A stretch of 64,000 nt of DNA from Caldisericum exile AZM16c01 (GTDB lineage: Bacteria > Caldisericota > Caldisericia > Caldisericales > Caldisericaceae): assembly GCF_000284335.1 (NCBI RefSeq), contig NC_017096.1:372001-436000 (forward strand), in the 5' to 3' direction. The notes beneath the pieces were generated by a model. It was not told the origin of the DNA, ran no database searches, and saw only the letters and a list, made by a program, of their open reading frames with translations. How positions within the stretch are numbered: the first letter of the stretch is position 1; each line of letters begins with the position of its first letter. Positions 9,101 through 17,160 of the stretch are shown piece after piece. The position numbers were made by a program, and so were the translations under genes.

Positions 9101-9216
9101 TTACCGTGGCCATTATCCCCCGTGATGAGGATAACATCTCCGATTTGGTTAAAATCAATAGTCGTCTCTTTTCTATAACTTAAAAAACCTTTGATCTTCA
9201 ATACTTCTGGTATCAT
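6133..9216 (-). CDS. SbcC/Rad50-like DNA repair ATPase
   Basis: SMC-like ATPase that with an SbcD/Mre11 nuclease processes DNA ends. The N-terminus has Walker A GDNGHGKS (33-40); a coiled coil of about 800 residues, rich in Glu and Lys, is interrupted mid-protein by the zinc hook CPLC (near 515-518). The C-terminal lobe has the ABC signature FSGGEKFRID and Walker B LVIDEGFGSQD. Length 1027 is normal. No SbcD/Mre11 gene lies next to it in this window, which is unusual. ATG 9216 overlaps the end of the LOG-like gene by 4 bases, and the gene is last in a minus-strand operon. A RecN or SMC identity is unlikely because of the central CxxC hook. Confidence 0.88.
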   Translation of the reverse strand: MIPEVLKIKGFLSYRKETTIDFNQIGDVILITGDNGHGKSSIIDAIVYALFGIARGISRNKQDIVNIDENTLSVELIFKEKGKRYRIKRTYRKDKETSGLILEEFDTQTGNFKNISEGKILDTEEKIRKILGFNYETFIGASFILQGAADFFTTKTPSEKAELLREMLGLDIYEQAKEIAKVRKKETLTTIDILENEIKAKSELVSMEKDIELAKEKLDNEILSYNSKIETLKTHLDDLGRKKEELLKLKERFESFKRLKEEIEKRLNNLLKEKESIQKSLSEFRELINEREEITNNFELLKEIRSKKEKESEKEREFIQLKNEKITKEKEIKSKVEAKNKEFEMHKNALNEAQKEIALSKEKIKKFEEENVLLSKKYESLLQKKEIIQKEIEELTTKLNNILIKEERLKNEENNIRNLEKSLNDSIKRYEKEKKDLENKISQDSKNLNLFNSSIKENEGKLRALLEKKNKLQEKISKRETIQKEIEELLREISGLEKNLELENEKINLISETTTAKCPLCGSPLTEEHKKNLLEDFKNNTIILSSQIKELKSKKEILENNLKELEDLSQKLLETDISIAKVEESLKNFEEKKKNLEEEIKEKTLSLEEIEKELKNLNENTNLENSKKELLHLKEEIKDKDTIQNILNKKQEELSKIDDLIRKTQNQLVEISTNLKNETAILSKLQEKEALEQEILSNLRKEIDEKTFIENEIKELKVLEERIRLLNFDEQTYNDLKEKENALKIYEDKFTKLAIADAKIEELKKQNEKNEEEIHKEKEGIKNIQSEIQETFYNLSNLGYVEKEFEKALSDLSALQEALNELLVKKTRLEENLKEIENIKREINDKRDLIENNRKRLEALEALEEILGRNGVQLSIISDYLPHLENEANRFLQRLTDGKMYLKFLTVRGDKNSEKPTLDIIIYDRGIERRYELFSGGEKFRIDFSLRLGIAKFLANIRNATLETLVIDEGFGSQDLKGRTNILEEINNIKSDFKKILIISHLNEIKENFSNQIRVVKDDYGSHIEIP

Positions 9217-9758
9217 TTGATGTGAAAGATCTCTTTTATCTTTTCAATTGCTTCATCTGGAGATTCTACAAAAAATATTTCTGAGTTTCTTCGCGAATCA
9301 AAGTATTTTCCTTCAATGAGGATTCTCTCAATTGAGTCTGCAAAATCGCCTGTTCCTCTTATTATAATTGCAGGCTTTCCGTTTTGATATGTTGATACAA
9401 GTTCAAGAAGAGTGCCAATCTTACCACCGATCATGACTGTTATATCAACTGTATGGATCATAAGAATTGAACGAAAATCCATTCCCAAACCTGTTGTAAT
9501 TGGAATTGTTACATATGGATTTGCCTCAGTTACACTGTTTGACGGAAGAATGCCGACATTTATCCCATGTGCATCAAAGTTTCCTTTACATGCTGCTTCC
9601 ATTACACCATCACGGCCACCTGAAAAGAGAATAAATCCTTCAATACCTACAAGATACCCAAATCTGTAAGCAATCTTTTTAACATTTTCACTTACAGGTT
9701 CGTTTGGCCTTTCAGAAGTGCCTATAAGCCCTACTCTTAACTTATTCTTCTCCATCAA
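9213..9758 (-). CDS. LOG-family / TIGR00725-type Rossmann protein
   Basis: 181 residues with the nucleotide-binding pattern FSGGRDGVMEAACKG and later MIGGKIGTLLELV, matching the LOG/TIGR00725 fold with its GG-x-G-x-x-E motif. LOG enzymes hydrolyse nucleoside monophosphates (cytokinin riboside 5-prime-monophosphate phosphoribohydrolase), but this branch is mostly uncharacterised and the classic PGGxGTxxE motif is altered here (GGKIGTLLE). It overlaps the PSP1 gene upstream by 17 bases and sbcC downstream by 4. A nucleotide-related housekeeping role is plausible but not shown. Confidence 0.7.
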   Translation of the reverse strand: MMEKNKLRVGLIGTSERPNEPVSENVKKIAYRFGYLVGIEGFILFSGGRDGVMEAACKGNFDAHGINVGILPSNSVTEANPYVTIPITTGLGMDFRSILMIHTVDITVMIGGKIGTLLELVSTYQNGKPAIIIRGTGDFADSIERILIEGKYFDSRRNSEIFFVESPDEAIEKIKEIFHIK

Positions 9759-10485
9759 AATTTATATCCTCTAACTTTATTTGGTCTAACTTAATAGACT
9801 CTCCTTCTTTTAGTTCGTAACGTAAGCAGCAAACAAGCCTCCCACAGGCTCCTGTTATTTTAGATACATTCATTGGAAGGTTCTGCATTTTTGCGTATGT
9901 AAGTTCAACGCTTTCTATATCTTTAAGGAAATTAGTGCAGCACACTGGGTATCCGCATGGTCCTATGCCACCAAAGAATTTCATTGCATCTCTTGCTCCA
10001 ACTTGCCATAACTTAATTTTCGTGTTGAAAGTTGAAACAAGATCTTTTACAAGGGCTCTAAAATCAACACGCGAATCTGCCGTAAAATAAAACACATATT
10101 CCTTCTCACTTTCGTCCCAAATTGCTTCAATAAGGTGCATTGGAAGACTATGTGCTCTTATTTTTTCTTTGCATATTTTAAATGCGTTGTTTTCTTTTTT
10201 AGCAAGGTTTTCGAAGTATTTAAGGTCCTCTTCATTTGCCTTTCGCAGAATTCTTAATATTCCAAATCTCTCTTTCAATTTGTCGTACATTTTTACATCC
10301 ATCTTTACATAAGGTCGAACAACCTTCCCGAGTATAGTAGAACCATTTTTCTCAACTATCACAAGGTCCCTCATTTTGAGGGAGAGTTCTTCTCTCGGTA
10401 TAAAATACGTATGCATGTCTTTCCTTAACATTACACCTACTAATATCACACCATTTTGTATCGCTTCCATTCTTAATCCTTTCAC
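9742..10485 (-). CDS. PSP1 C-terminal domain protein (RicT/YaaT-like)
   Basis: 247 residues with the cysteine-rich signature of this family: GPCGYPVCCTNFL followed by ITGACGRLVCCLRYE. In Bacillus subtilis the homologue YaaT (RicT) forms a complex with RicA and RicF that carries iron-sulfur clusters and promotes RNA maturation by RNase Y. The gene sits directly after holB with a 4-base overlap, the same holB-yaaT neighbourhood as in many Firmicutes, which supports the call. The RicA and RicF partners are not in the window. Assignment to the family is firm; the function in this organism is inferred. Confidence 0.85.
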   Translation of the reverse strand: MKGLRMEAIQNGVILVGVMLRKDMHTYFIPREELSLKMRDLVIVEKNGSTILGKVVRPYVKMDVKMYDKLKERFGILRILRKANEEDLKYFENLAKKENNAFKICKEKIRAHSLPMHLIEAIWDESEKEYVFYFTADSRVDFRALVKDLVSTFNTKIKLWQVGARDAMKFFGGIGPCGYPVCCTNFLKDIESVELTYAKMQNLPMNVSKITGACGRLVCCLRYELKEGESIKLDQIKLEDINFDGEE

Positions 10486-11456
10486 ATGTTCTCAATTGTA
10501 AATATCACACTTAATATTATATGCATTGTATTTGCATTTGTCAAAAGGCCCTCTTTTGCTTTACCAAGAAGTTCATATATATCTTTTAACCTTTTTAAAT
10601 TGAATGCAAGAAATTCATCTGCAATAAAACCTAATAAGTCAATGTTTTTTACAATTTCCGTTTCTTTTTTAACTATGATAAATATAATGTCTCTAAGCAA
10701 GTCTATTGCTTCATCTATGAAATCGTTAACTGTGATGTAATTAAAATCTCCGTAGTAATCCTTGAATTTTACAATAAATTTCGTTCCCGTTTCTTTTTTC
10801 TTTATAAGGTTCAAAAATGATGTTAAAAGTTGCTTTCTTTTTTTATATACTTCATCCTTTGTCAATTGTGAAAGATTCTTTAGGGTTCCATTTAAAATAT
10901 GTGCGATGGTTGAGGCTTTTTCATCGTCTTCAACAAATTGTTTTACTATTTCTTTAATAACTTCAAAAGGTAGTTTTTCAAATTTTACGACAACTCCTCG
11001 TGAAACAATTGTTTCTGGAAGGTTTTCTAAATTTTCACAGGTTAGTATATTTAAGGTGTTTTTGGGTGGCTCCTCAAGGAATTTAAGCATACTATTGAAT
11101 GCTTGAATTGTTGCATTCTCTACATTAACAAAGATGTTTACTTTGATTCCCTCGTAAGGCACATATGAATTATCAATAGTTTCACGGATATCATCAATAC
11201 CAATGGTATCACTTTCAATGATTTTTAAGTTTGGGTGTACTCGGTTTTCAATAGCAATGCAAGATTTACAAGTATCGCAACCGTTAAGTGGGTCAACCTT
11301 GCAATTTAAAGCTTTTGCAAACTCAACTGCTGTAAGTTTTTTTCCAACACCCTCTGGTCCTACGAATATAAGTGTTGAAGGAAGGTTTCTTTTCTCTAAA
11401 AGTTTCCTCAAATAATTTATTGTTTTGTCCTGTCCCAAAACTCTTTTAAGCCCCAA
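10482..11456 (-). CDS. holB: DNA polymerase III subunit delta prime
   Basis: Clamp-loader subunit of the replisome. The AAA+ domain has a P-loop GPEGVGKK at 33-40, a four-cysteine zinc module at C52, C60, C63 and C66, the conserved FLEEPPKNT stretch and the SRG (SRC-like) sensor. 324 residues is typical. The chosen start is TTG at 11456, four bases after the stop of the unknown gene upstream; a GGGG stretch before it is the only ribosome-site candidate. The intact Walker A lysine, absent in E. coli delta prime, leaves DnaX as an alternative, but the short length and the yaaT neighbour favour HolB. Confidence 0.85.
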   Translation of the reverse strand: MGLKRVLGQDKTINYLRKLLEKRNLPSTLIFVGPEGVGKKLTAVEFAKALNCKVDPLNGCDTCKSCIAIENRVHPNLKIIESDTIGIDDIRETIDNSYVPYEGIKVNIFVNVENATIQAFNSMLKFLEEPPKNTLNILTCENLENLPETIVSRGVVVKFEKLPFEVIKEIVKQFVEDDEKASTIAHILNGTLKNLSQLTKDEVYKKRKQLLTSFLNLIKKKETGTKFIVKFKDYYGDFNYITVNDFIDEAIDLLRDIIFIIVKKETEIVKNIDLLGFIADEFLAFNLKRLKDIYELLGKAKEGLLTNANTMHIILSVIFTIENM

Positions 11457-11460
11457 TGCG

Positions 11461-12516
11461 CTACCCCAAAATCTTTTCTACATAGTTATACAAATCAGAA
11501 TTTAAAACTCTTTCATATGCAATCTTAAACTGAGGGTATGCTTCTCCTTCAAGATATCGTAAGTGCGACTCAAGTGTAGTGATTTGTGCGTCTTTATTTA
11601 TTTCAAGGAAATAGCGTTGCGAAGAATCAGGAATGTCTTCTTCCATGCCTTCAGGTATTGCAATAAGCCTTATAAAATTCAGGACATCATCTTTTGTAAG
11701 ATTTGAAAAATTCTTTTCAATTTCTTCTGCAAGGGCTACGTCCTGCTCGAAGAAGTGTAGCGAAAATTTATCTAAAGTATCAATTGCATCGGCAAGATAT
11801 GCGCCTAATGCAACACTTGTGTTGTAGAGTTTGCCTGCAACAAGTAGTGCAAGGTCATCCGAAACGCCAAGTCCTTTTTTATGTCTTATATACTGAAATC
11901 TTATGTAAGAGTGCTTAAGAAAATCGACATTTGAAGGATCAATAATTAGCCCAACTTTTCTATATTCATCAAGTTTATCTTCATGATCGCCATGTGCAAG
12001 TTGTTCGCCATCAAGTCCCAATTTTTCCATAACATGCATATCGACAAGGTATGGTTTTCCCCCGCCCATATTGAGGTTAAACTTTTGGTTTGCAAGTTTT
12101 CTTGTTTCAAAATCATCCATAAAACCACCAAGATATAGTCCCATCAAGACAGAGTCTGGGTCAACCTCAATTTCAAGGAATAGCGGACAGCGCATAAGGG
12201 GCTCGCCTTTTTTGTTAACAAGGTGGTTTCTTTTTTGGCCTTTCATTACTGCTCTTGCGTATTCGTAAATCTCGTCTATAAGGAGTTGTCTTGAACTTCT
12301 TACAATGAAAGAATCTCTTCCAAGTGCGATTACGATATCATCGATTGTTGTATCAACAAATTTTCTACCTTCGAAAGCGCCGTCTCCGTTGTGGGAATGT
12401 CCTTCAATTGTCTGCATGAAAAGCAAATCTTCAACTTCTGGAGATGTGTATAAATCGTGTTCCTTTTGCAACTTTCTGAAGTCTTTCCATATTAATTCTC
12501 TCGGTGCAATTTTCAT
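11461..12516 (-). CDS. Uncharacterised 351-residue protein
   Basis: I do not recognise this protein. It looks soluble: no signal peptide or membrane segment, many acidic and aromatic residues, predicted mixed alpha/beta. Notable stretches are EGHSHNGDGAFEG near residue 40, ALGRDSF near 65, a glycine-rich NMGGGKPYLVDMHV near 150 and HGDHEDKLDEYRK near 175; the paired His/Asp residues could bind metal, but that is a guess. It starts at ATG 12516 with a strong GGAGGT site and lies between mnmA and holB, all on the minus strand with small gaps, so it is probably co-transcribed with information-processing genes. Two frames tightly abut it, so it is surely a real gene. Confidence 0.75.
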   Translation of the reverse strand: MKIAPRELIWKDFRKLQKEHDLYTSPEVEDLLFMQTIEGHSHNGDGAFEGRKFVDTTIDDIVIALGRDSFIVRSSRQLLIDEIYEYARAVMKGQKRNHLVNKKGEPLMRCPLFLEIEVDPDSVLMGLYLGGFMDDFETRKLANQKFNLNMGGGKPYLVDMHVMEKLGLDGEQLAHGDHEDKLDEYRKVGLIIDPSNVDFLKHSYIRFQYIRHKKGLGVSDDLALLVAGKLYNTSVALGAYLADAIDTLDKFSLHFFEQDVALAEEIEKNFSNLTKDDVLNFIRLIAIPEGMEEDIPDSSQRYFLEINKDAQITTLESHLRYLEGEAYPQFKIAYERVLNSDLYNYVEKILG

Positions 12517-12539
12517 ATGTACCTCCTTGTAATATTTTA

Positions 12540-13556
12540 CTACTTTAGTGCTCTTTTGATTACACCACCTAAAACTACAATATCTTCATCATAAACAACG
12601 AGGCTCTGCCCTTTAGTGACTGCAAACTGCCTTTCTAAAAATTCTACCTCAATTTGTCCGTTTTTGTTTTTAACTATACACTCTTGTGGCTTTGACTGAT
12701 ACCTTATTTTTGCTTTATAAACTTTATTGGTTTCAATCTCTTCAAGGGTGTTTATTTCGGTTAATTCTGCTCCTTTAAAGAGACAATCTTCGTATGTTCC
12801 CAGGACTACTGTGTTATTGATGGGATCGGTATCTATTACATATAAAGGTTCCTTGTAAGAAACATGAAGTCCACTTCTCTGTCCTATGGTATAAAATTGT
12901 ACACCTCGGTGCTTACCTAAAATGTTTCCATGTTTATCAATAATGTCTCCTTCATTATCTTTAAGAATTTCTTTAATGGTGTCTTTTATATTACCTTTTA
13001 TGAAGCAGAGGTCTTCGCTTTCCTTAGATGGGGGCAACCCTAAGAATTCTGCAATGCTTTTAACTTCACTTTTAAGGTAGTTTCCTAATGGGAATATGAT
13101 GTGTTGTAAGTCCTCTTTTTTAAGGCGCCAAAGCATATACGATTGATCTTTTATTTGGTCGATTCCTTTTTTGAGATGTAAATCTTCAATACGGGCATAG
13201 TGTCCTGTTGCAAAAAGACCTTCTCCAAAAAGTGATCTTGTTTTTTCATAACCAATGCCAAACTTTATTTTTTCATTACAAACTGTACATGGATTTGGCG
13301 TAAAACCTCTCTTTAAACTTTCAAAGAAATATCCTTTAACAAGCTCTTTAAACTCTTCCGAAACATCAACTTCTATAAAAGGCACCTCAAACTTTCTTGC
13401 AACAATCTGTGCATTTGAAACATTACAGCATCTTGATAAATTTTCCTCTTTTTCTAATTTGAAGAATACTGCAATGACATCATATCCTTGCTCTTTTAAA
13501 AGGTATAATGCAACAGAACTATCAACGCCACCGCTTACGCCGACATAAACTTTCAT
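12540..13556 (-). CDS. mnmA: tRNA-specific 2-thiouridylase
   Basis: Adds sulfur to U34 of tRNA-Glu, -Gln and -Lys using ATP and a persulfide donor. The PP-loop SGGVDS is at residues 8-13; ATGHYARI is near 116. The two catalytic cysteines are visible: C93 in CTVCNEKIKF and C184 in EDLCFIKG. An extra cysteine at 90 (NPC) precedes the first. Length 338 is slightly short of the common 360. Its sulfur may come through TusA/DsrEFH-like relay proteins such as those at 17.2-19.5 kb; that link is inference. There is no ribosome site: the ATG sits 6 bases after a -10 element, so the message may be leaderless. Confidence 0.93.
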   Translation of the reverse strand: MKVYVGVSGGVDSSVALYLLKEQGYDVIAVFFKLEKEENLSRCCNVSNAQIVARKFEVPFIEVDVSEEFKELVKGYFFESLKRGFTPNPCTVCNEKIKFGIGYEKTRSLFGEGLFATGHYARIEDLHLKKGIDQIKDQSYMLWRLKKEDLQHIIFPLGNYLKSEVKSIAEFLGLPPSKESEDLCFIKGNIKDTIKEILKDNEGDIIDKHGNILGKHRGVQFYTIGQRSGLHVSYKEPLYVIDTDPINNTVVLGTYEDCLFKGAELTEINTLEEIETNKVYKAKIRYQSKPQECIVKNKNGQIEVEFLERQFAVTKGQSLVVYDEDIVVLGGVIKRALK

Positions 13557-13562
13557 GTTATG

Positions 13563-13590
13563 ATTTTATAACGTTTTCACAAAATTTCAA
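13563..13590 (-). promoter_or_regulatory. mnmA promoter giving a leaderless start
   Basis: Minus strand: -35 TTGAAA (13585-13590), 16-bp spacer, -10 TAAAAT (13563-13568), then six bases and the mnmA ATG (13556). The expected start of transcription coincides with the A of ATG. A TTTTGTGAAAA element, resembling a Rex half-site, lies in the spacer. Confidence 0.6.
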
Positions 13591-13596
13591 AACGCT

Positions 13597-13624
13597 TTGA
13601 CTTTTTTAAATCTTGATGTAAAAT
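13597..13624 (+). promoter_or_regulatory. rex-ackA promoter
   Basis: -35 TTGACT (13597-13602), 16-bp spacer, -10 TAAAAT (13619-13624). The leader of about 45 nt contains TTGTGAAAA (13645-13653), a single Rex-like half-site, before the strong AAGGAGGT ribosome site. A full inverted Rex operator is not present, so autoregulation is only a possibility. Confidence 0.65.
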
Positions 13625-13674
13625 AAACTGATTTTACATTGCAATTGTGAAAAAAATATTGTAAGGAGGTACAA

Positions 13675-14307
13675 ATGGATATACCGTTTGCAACAATTGA
13701 GAGACTTGCTATTTACGTAAGATGTTTACGACATTTAAAAGAGAAAGGAGTTAAAAAAATCTCTTCGTTTGAAATGGCAATTAACACTAGGACAACTCCA
13801 GAGCAGGTAAGAAAGGACCTCTCTTATTTCGGAAAGTTCGGCAAGACTGGTGAAGGTTATGATGTTGAAACACTTTTGAAGAAACTTGATAAAATCTTGA
13901 AGACAAAGAGAAAATGGAATGTTGCAATCATAGGAGCAGGTTCCTTAGGTACGGCACTCTCAAGGTATAAGGGATTTAAAGAAGTTGGATACGATGTGAA
14001 AGCATTGTTTGATATTGATCCAGAAAAAATAAATAAAAAAACAAACGGCATTCCTGTATATCACATTGAAAAATTTGGAGAAGTTGTAGATAAAGAAAAT
14101 ATAGAAATTGCTATTGTTGCCGTGCCGACTGAGGCGGTTTCAGATATAGAAGGAATTTTAGCAAAGAGTAAAATTAAGGGAATTTTAAATTTCGCTCCAG
14201 TCACTTTAAATCTTAAAACCCGAAGAAAAATTGTAATTCTGGATGTTGACCTAACACAGAAGTTGTATATAATTTCATATCTAATCAAAAATAAATGGGA
14301 GGAATAG
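13675..14307 (+). CDS. rex: Redox-sensing transcriptional repressor
   Basis: Rex senses the NADH/NAD ratio and represses fermentation and respiration genes when NAD is high. The N-terminal winged helix (about 15-60) contains TTPEQVRKDLSYFGKFGKTG, a strongly conserved Rex DNA-contact stretch. The Rossmann domain has GAGSLGTALS at 87-96 and an acidic residue after the second strand (FDID). 210 residues is the family norm. ATG 13675 has a near-perfect ribosome site. The stop codon directly abuts the ackA start, so acetate kinase is co-transcribed, a sensible target for redox control. Confidence 0.95.
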   Translation: MDIPFATIERLAIYVRCLRHLKEKGVKKISSFEMAINTRTTPEQVRKDLSYFGKFGKTGEGYDVETLLKKLDKILKTKRKWNVAIIGAGSLGTALSRYKGFKEVGYDVKALFDIDPEKINKKTNGIPVYHIEKFGEVVDKENIEIAIVAVPTEAVSDIEGILAKSKIKGILNFAPVTLNLKTRRKIVILDVDLTQKLYIISYLIKNKWEE

Positions 14308-15660
14308 ATGGATGTATTGACATTAAATTGTGGTAGCTCTTCGGTTAAATACCAACTTTATCGATGGAGCGAAAAAAGGATTTTAGCGAAAGGAATTGTG
14401 GAGCGTGTTACAATTGGTGGCTCCTTTATAAAGCATGAAGTACCGGGACGTGACTCTGTAAAAATTCAAAGTGAGTGTCCTACTCATAAAGAAGCGATTG
14501 AACTTATCTTAAAGACACTTACTGACCCTGAAATTGGTGTTATTAGCGATGTAAAAGAAGTAAAAGCAGTTGGGCACAGAGTTGTGCATGGTGGAGAAAA
14601 GTTTAATAAATCTGTTTTAGTTACTGATGAAGCGTTGAAAACTTTTGAAGAACTTCAGGATCTTGCTCCGCTTCACAACCCACCCAATATTATGGGAATA
14701 AGAGCCGCAATGAGTATCCTTCCAGATGTGCCGCACGTTGCAGTGATGGACACGGCATGGCACCAAACAATGCCAGAACATGCATTCATTTATGCACTTC
14801 CAAGGGAGTGGTATGAAAAATATCATATAAGAAGGTATGGCTTCCATGGCACATCATTCCTCTATGTTGCGAAAAGAACCGCCGTCCTATTAGGAAAAAA
14901 TCCTTTTGAGACAAATGTTGTTATTGCTCACCTTGGAAATGGTGCAAGTATCGATGCCGTTAAAAACGGTATTTCTGTTGATACAAGTATGGGCTTTACA
15001 CCTCTTGAAGGGCTTGTTATGGGCACACGCGCAGGCGACCATGATGCTGCAATTGATCTTTACATGATGGAGAGGTTAGGATTATCTACGAAGGAAATGA
15101 ACGACGTCTTGAATAAGAAGAGTGGCGTATTTGGTATTACAAATGGTAAATATACTGACCGAAGAGATGTTGAAGTTGCTGCAGATGAGGGCGATCATCT
15201 TGCACAACTTGCAATTGCTATTGAAACCTATAGACTTAAAAAATACATTTCTTCTTATATGGGTGTGTTAGGTCGTGTTGATGCTATTGTATTTACTGCA
15301 GGTGTTGGCGAAATGGGTCCGATTTTCCGTGAAAAGGCGCTTGATGGACTTGAAAACTTTGGTGTCGTTATTGACAAGAGGAAAAACAATATTTCCCTTA
15401 CAAGGAATGCAGAAACTGATATCACAGGCGATGGCTCTAAGATAAAAGTTTTTGTAATTCCCACAGATGAGGAACTGGTAATGACTGAAGATACGGTTGC
15501 AATAATGGAGGGGCGATACGATGTGCACACCAATTTTACGTATTCCTTCCAGAGTCCACATTACAAAAACTTGTTAAGAGAAGAGAATTTTGCAAAAGAA
15601 GTTGAGAAAAAGCCTGAACTTGCAGAGATTAAAGCAAAAATTCCAGGGGTTGATTTTTAG
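14308..15660 (+). CDS. ackA: Acetate kinase with C-terminal extension
   Basis: Makes ATP and acetate from acetyl phosphate. Family signatures: N7 in LNCGSSSVKY, R91 in GHRVVHGG, D148 in AVMDTAWHQTMP, H180 in YGFHGTSF, then HLGNGASI and GTRAGDHD. The core ends near residue 400, the usual length; about 50 further residues follow (from YDVHTNFTY to the end), rich in Lys and Glu, which I do not recognise. No phosphotransacetylase gene is in the window. Co-transcription with rex implies that acetate production is tied to the NADH/NAD ratio. Confidence 0.95.
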   Translation: MDVLTLNCGSSSVKYQLYRWSEKRILAKGIVERVTIGGSFIKHEVPGRDSVKIQSECPTHKEAIELILKTLTDPEIGVISDVKEVKAVGHRVVHGGEKFNKSVLVTDEALKTFEELQDLAPLHNPPNIMGIRAAMSILPDVPHVAVMDTAWHQTMPEHAFIYALPREWYEKYHIRRYGFHGTSFLYVAKRTAVLLGKNPFETNVVIAHLGNGASIDAVKNGISVDTSMGFTPLEGLVMGTRAGDHDAAIDLYMMERLGLSTKEMNDVLNKKSGVFGITNGKYTDRRDVEVAADEGDHLAQLAIAIETYRLKKYISSYMGVLGRVDAIVFTAGVGEMGPIFREKALDGLENFGVVIDKRKNNISLTRNAETDITGDGSKIKVFVIPTDEELVMTEDTVAIMEGRYDVHTNFTYSFQSPHYKNLLREENFAKEVEKKPELAEIKAKIPGVDF

Positions 15661-15683
15661 TATATATCGTAAGTATTAATTAG

Positions 15684-15716
15684 AAAAAGGGGGCAACTGA
15701 GCCCCCTAAATTTTTA
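15684..15716. terminator. Bidirectional terminator between ackA and lpdA
   Basis: GGGGGC (15689-15694) pairs with GCCCCC (15701-15706), flanked by an A-T pair, with a 6-nt loop. On the minus strand it is followed by TTTTT, on the plus strand by a looser TAAATTTTT. It separates two convergent genes. Confidence 0.8.
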
Positions 15717-17105
15717 TCTTCTTACAACTATGTGAACTGCTTCTCCTAACGGTACTTTTACTGCTTCCATTACTGCTTCTGGAAGTGTTGGATGCGTGTG
15801 AATGGTATCGCCCACGTCTTTGAGTGTTAATCTATTCTTTATTGCAAGAGCAAGTTCTGAAATCATCACTGATGCCTCAGGTCCTATGATTTGAGCACCA
15901 AGTATTTCTTTTGTATCGCTTCTTGCAACGACCTTAACAGTGCCATCTGTTGCATTCATTGAGACTGCTTTTCCATTTGCCGTAAACGGAAATTCTCCTG
16001 TTATAACGTCAATACCTTGATTTTTTGCTTCCTCTTCTGTCAAGCCTACAGAGGCAATTTCAGGTGTTGTAAATATTGCCCAAGGCACAACTCTATAGTC
16101 CATCTTTGTTTCATGTCCTGCAATGATTTCTGCAACAACTTCTCCCTCTTTCATTGCTTTGTGGGCAAGAAGAAGTCCTCCAACTACATCTCCAATTGCA
16201 TAGTGATGTTCAATGTTTGTTCTTAAAAACTCGTTAACAACAATTTTCCCTCTGTCAGTTTGGATTCCAACCTTTTCAAGGCCAATATTCTCTGAATTGA
16301 GTTTTCTTCCAATTGATACAAGCACCTTTTCTGTTTCGAGCACTTCGCCATTTCCTAAGGTAAGATTTACGCGATCGTCTTTTACATCGATACTTTCAAT
16401 TTTCTGTCCTAATTTAAATTCAATGCCTCTTTTTTGGTAAATCCTCTGGATAAGCGTTGTAAGTTTTCTGTCTTTAAGGGTTGGGACAACTGTTTCCATC
16501 ATTTCAATAACTGTCACTTTTGTGCCAAATGAATTAAAGAATGTTGCAAATTCCATACCAATTGCGCCAGCACCTACAATGATCATATTTTTAGGATATT
16601 CTGTAAGTTCAAGTGCATCGTCTGAGGTAAGCACGTTTATGTGATCGATTTTGAATGCAGGAATCATTGCAGGCTCTGAACCTGTTGCTATGACAATGTC
16701 CTTACCTTTGTAAATTTCTTTTCCTTGTGAAGTTTCAACCTCAACGGTATTTCCATCAATTAGGTACCCTCTCCCATATTTAATTTCTACTTTTCTTGCC
16801 TTTAGAAGAAATTCAACACCTGAAACGAGTTTTTTTACAACTGTTTCCTTCCAGGATTTTATACCATTTGGATCATATGATACATCATTTACTGTAATTC
16901 CAAAGATTTTGGATTCATGTGCCTCCCTATATACATCTGCTGCTTTTAAAATTGCTTTTGTTGGAATACAGCCTCTATTAAGACATGTACCACCAAGGAC
17001 TCTATTTTCAATAACTAAAACTTTCTTTCCCAAATCTCCCAATCTAATTGCTGATACGTATCCTGCAGAGCCTGATCCAATCACAATTACATCAAATTCT
17101 TCCAT
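15714..17105 (-). CDS. lpdA: Dihydrolipoyl dehydrogenase
   Basis: FAD enzyme that reoxidises dihydrolipoyl groups with NAD. The N-terminal FAD site is GSGSAGYVSAI, the redox-active disulfide is C41 and C46 in GGTCLNRGC, the NAD site is GAGAIGMEFATFF near 175, and the C-terminal catalytic HTHPTLPE is intact. 463 residues is typical. Glycine cleavage H and P proteins occur 25 kb away, so a GcvL role is likely. Yet the gene follows dsrH by 55 bases on the same strand, so it may be co-expressed with the sulfur-relay genes; a hairpin-like stretch near 17120-17150 could separate them. The link between lipoamide chemistry and sulfur transfer is open. Confidence 0.92.
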   Translation of the reverse strand: MEEFDVIVIGSGSAGYVSAIRLGDLGKKVLVIENRVLGGTCLNRGCIPTKAILKAADVYREAHESKIFGITVNDVSYDPNGIKSWKETVVKKLVSGVEFLLKARKVEIKYGRGYLIDGNTVEVETSQGKEIYKGKDIVIATGSEPAMIPAFKIDHINVLTSDDALELTEYPKNMIIVGAGAIGMEFATFFNSFGTKVTVIEMMETVVPTLKDRKLTTLIQRIYQKRGIEFKLGQKIESIDVKDDRVNLTLGNGEVLETEKVLVSIGRKLNSENIGLEKVGIQTDRGKIVVNEFLRTNIEHHYAIGDVVGGLLLAHKAMKEGEVVAEIIAGHETKMDYRVVPWAIFTTPEIASVGLTEEEAKNQGIDVITGEFPFTANGKAVSMNATDGTVKVVARSDTKEILGAQIIGPEASVMISELALAIKNRLTLKDVGDTIHTHPTLPEAVMEAVKVPLGEAVHIVVRR

Positions 17106-17160
17106 CGTTCACCTCCAATTAATTATAAAAGAAGGAGGGAAAAATCCATCCTTTAAGTTT

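Noticed and set aside
13570-13660. Full Rex operator between mnmA and rex
   Set aside because: Only separated half-sites; no TTGTGAA-n-TTCACAA inverted pair.
17110-17160. Terminator between dsrH and lpdA
   Set aside because: An imperfect AAGGATGG/CCCTCCTT stem with a short T-run is visible but overlaps the ribosome-site region of lpdA; too weak to call.
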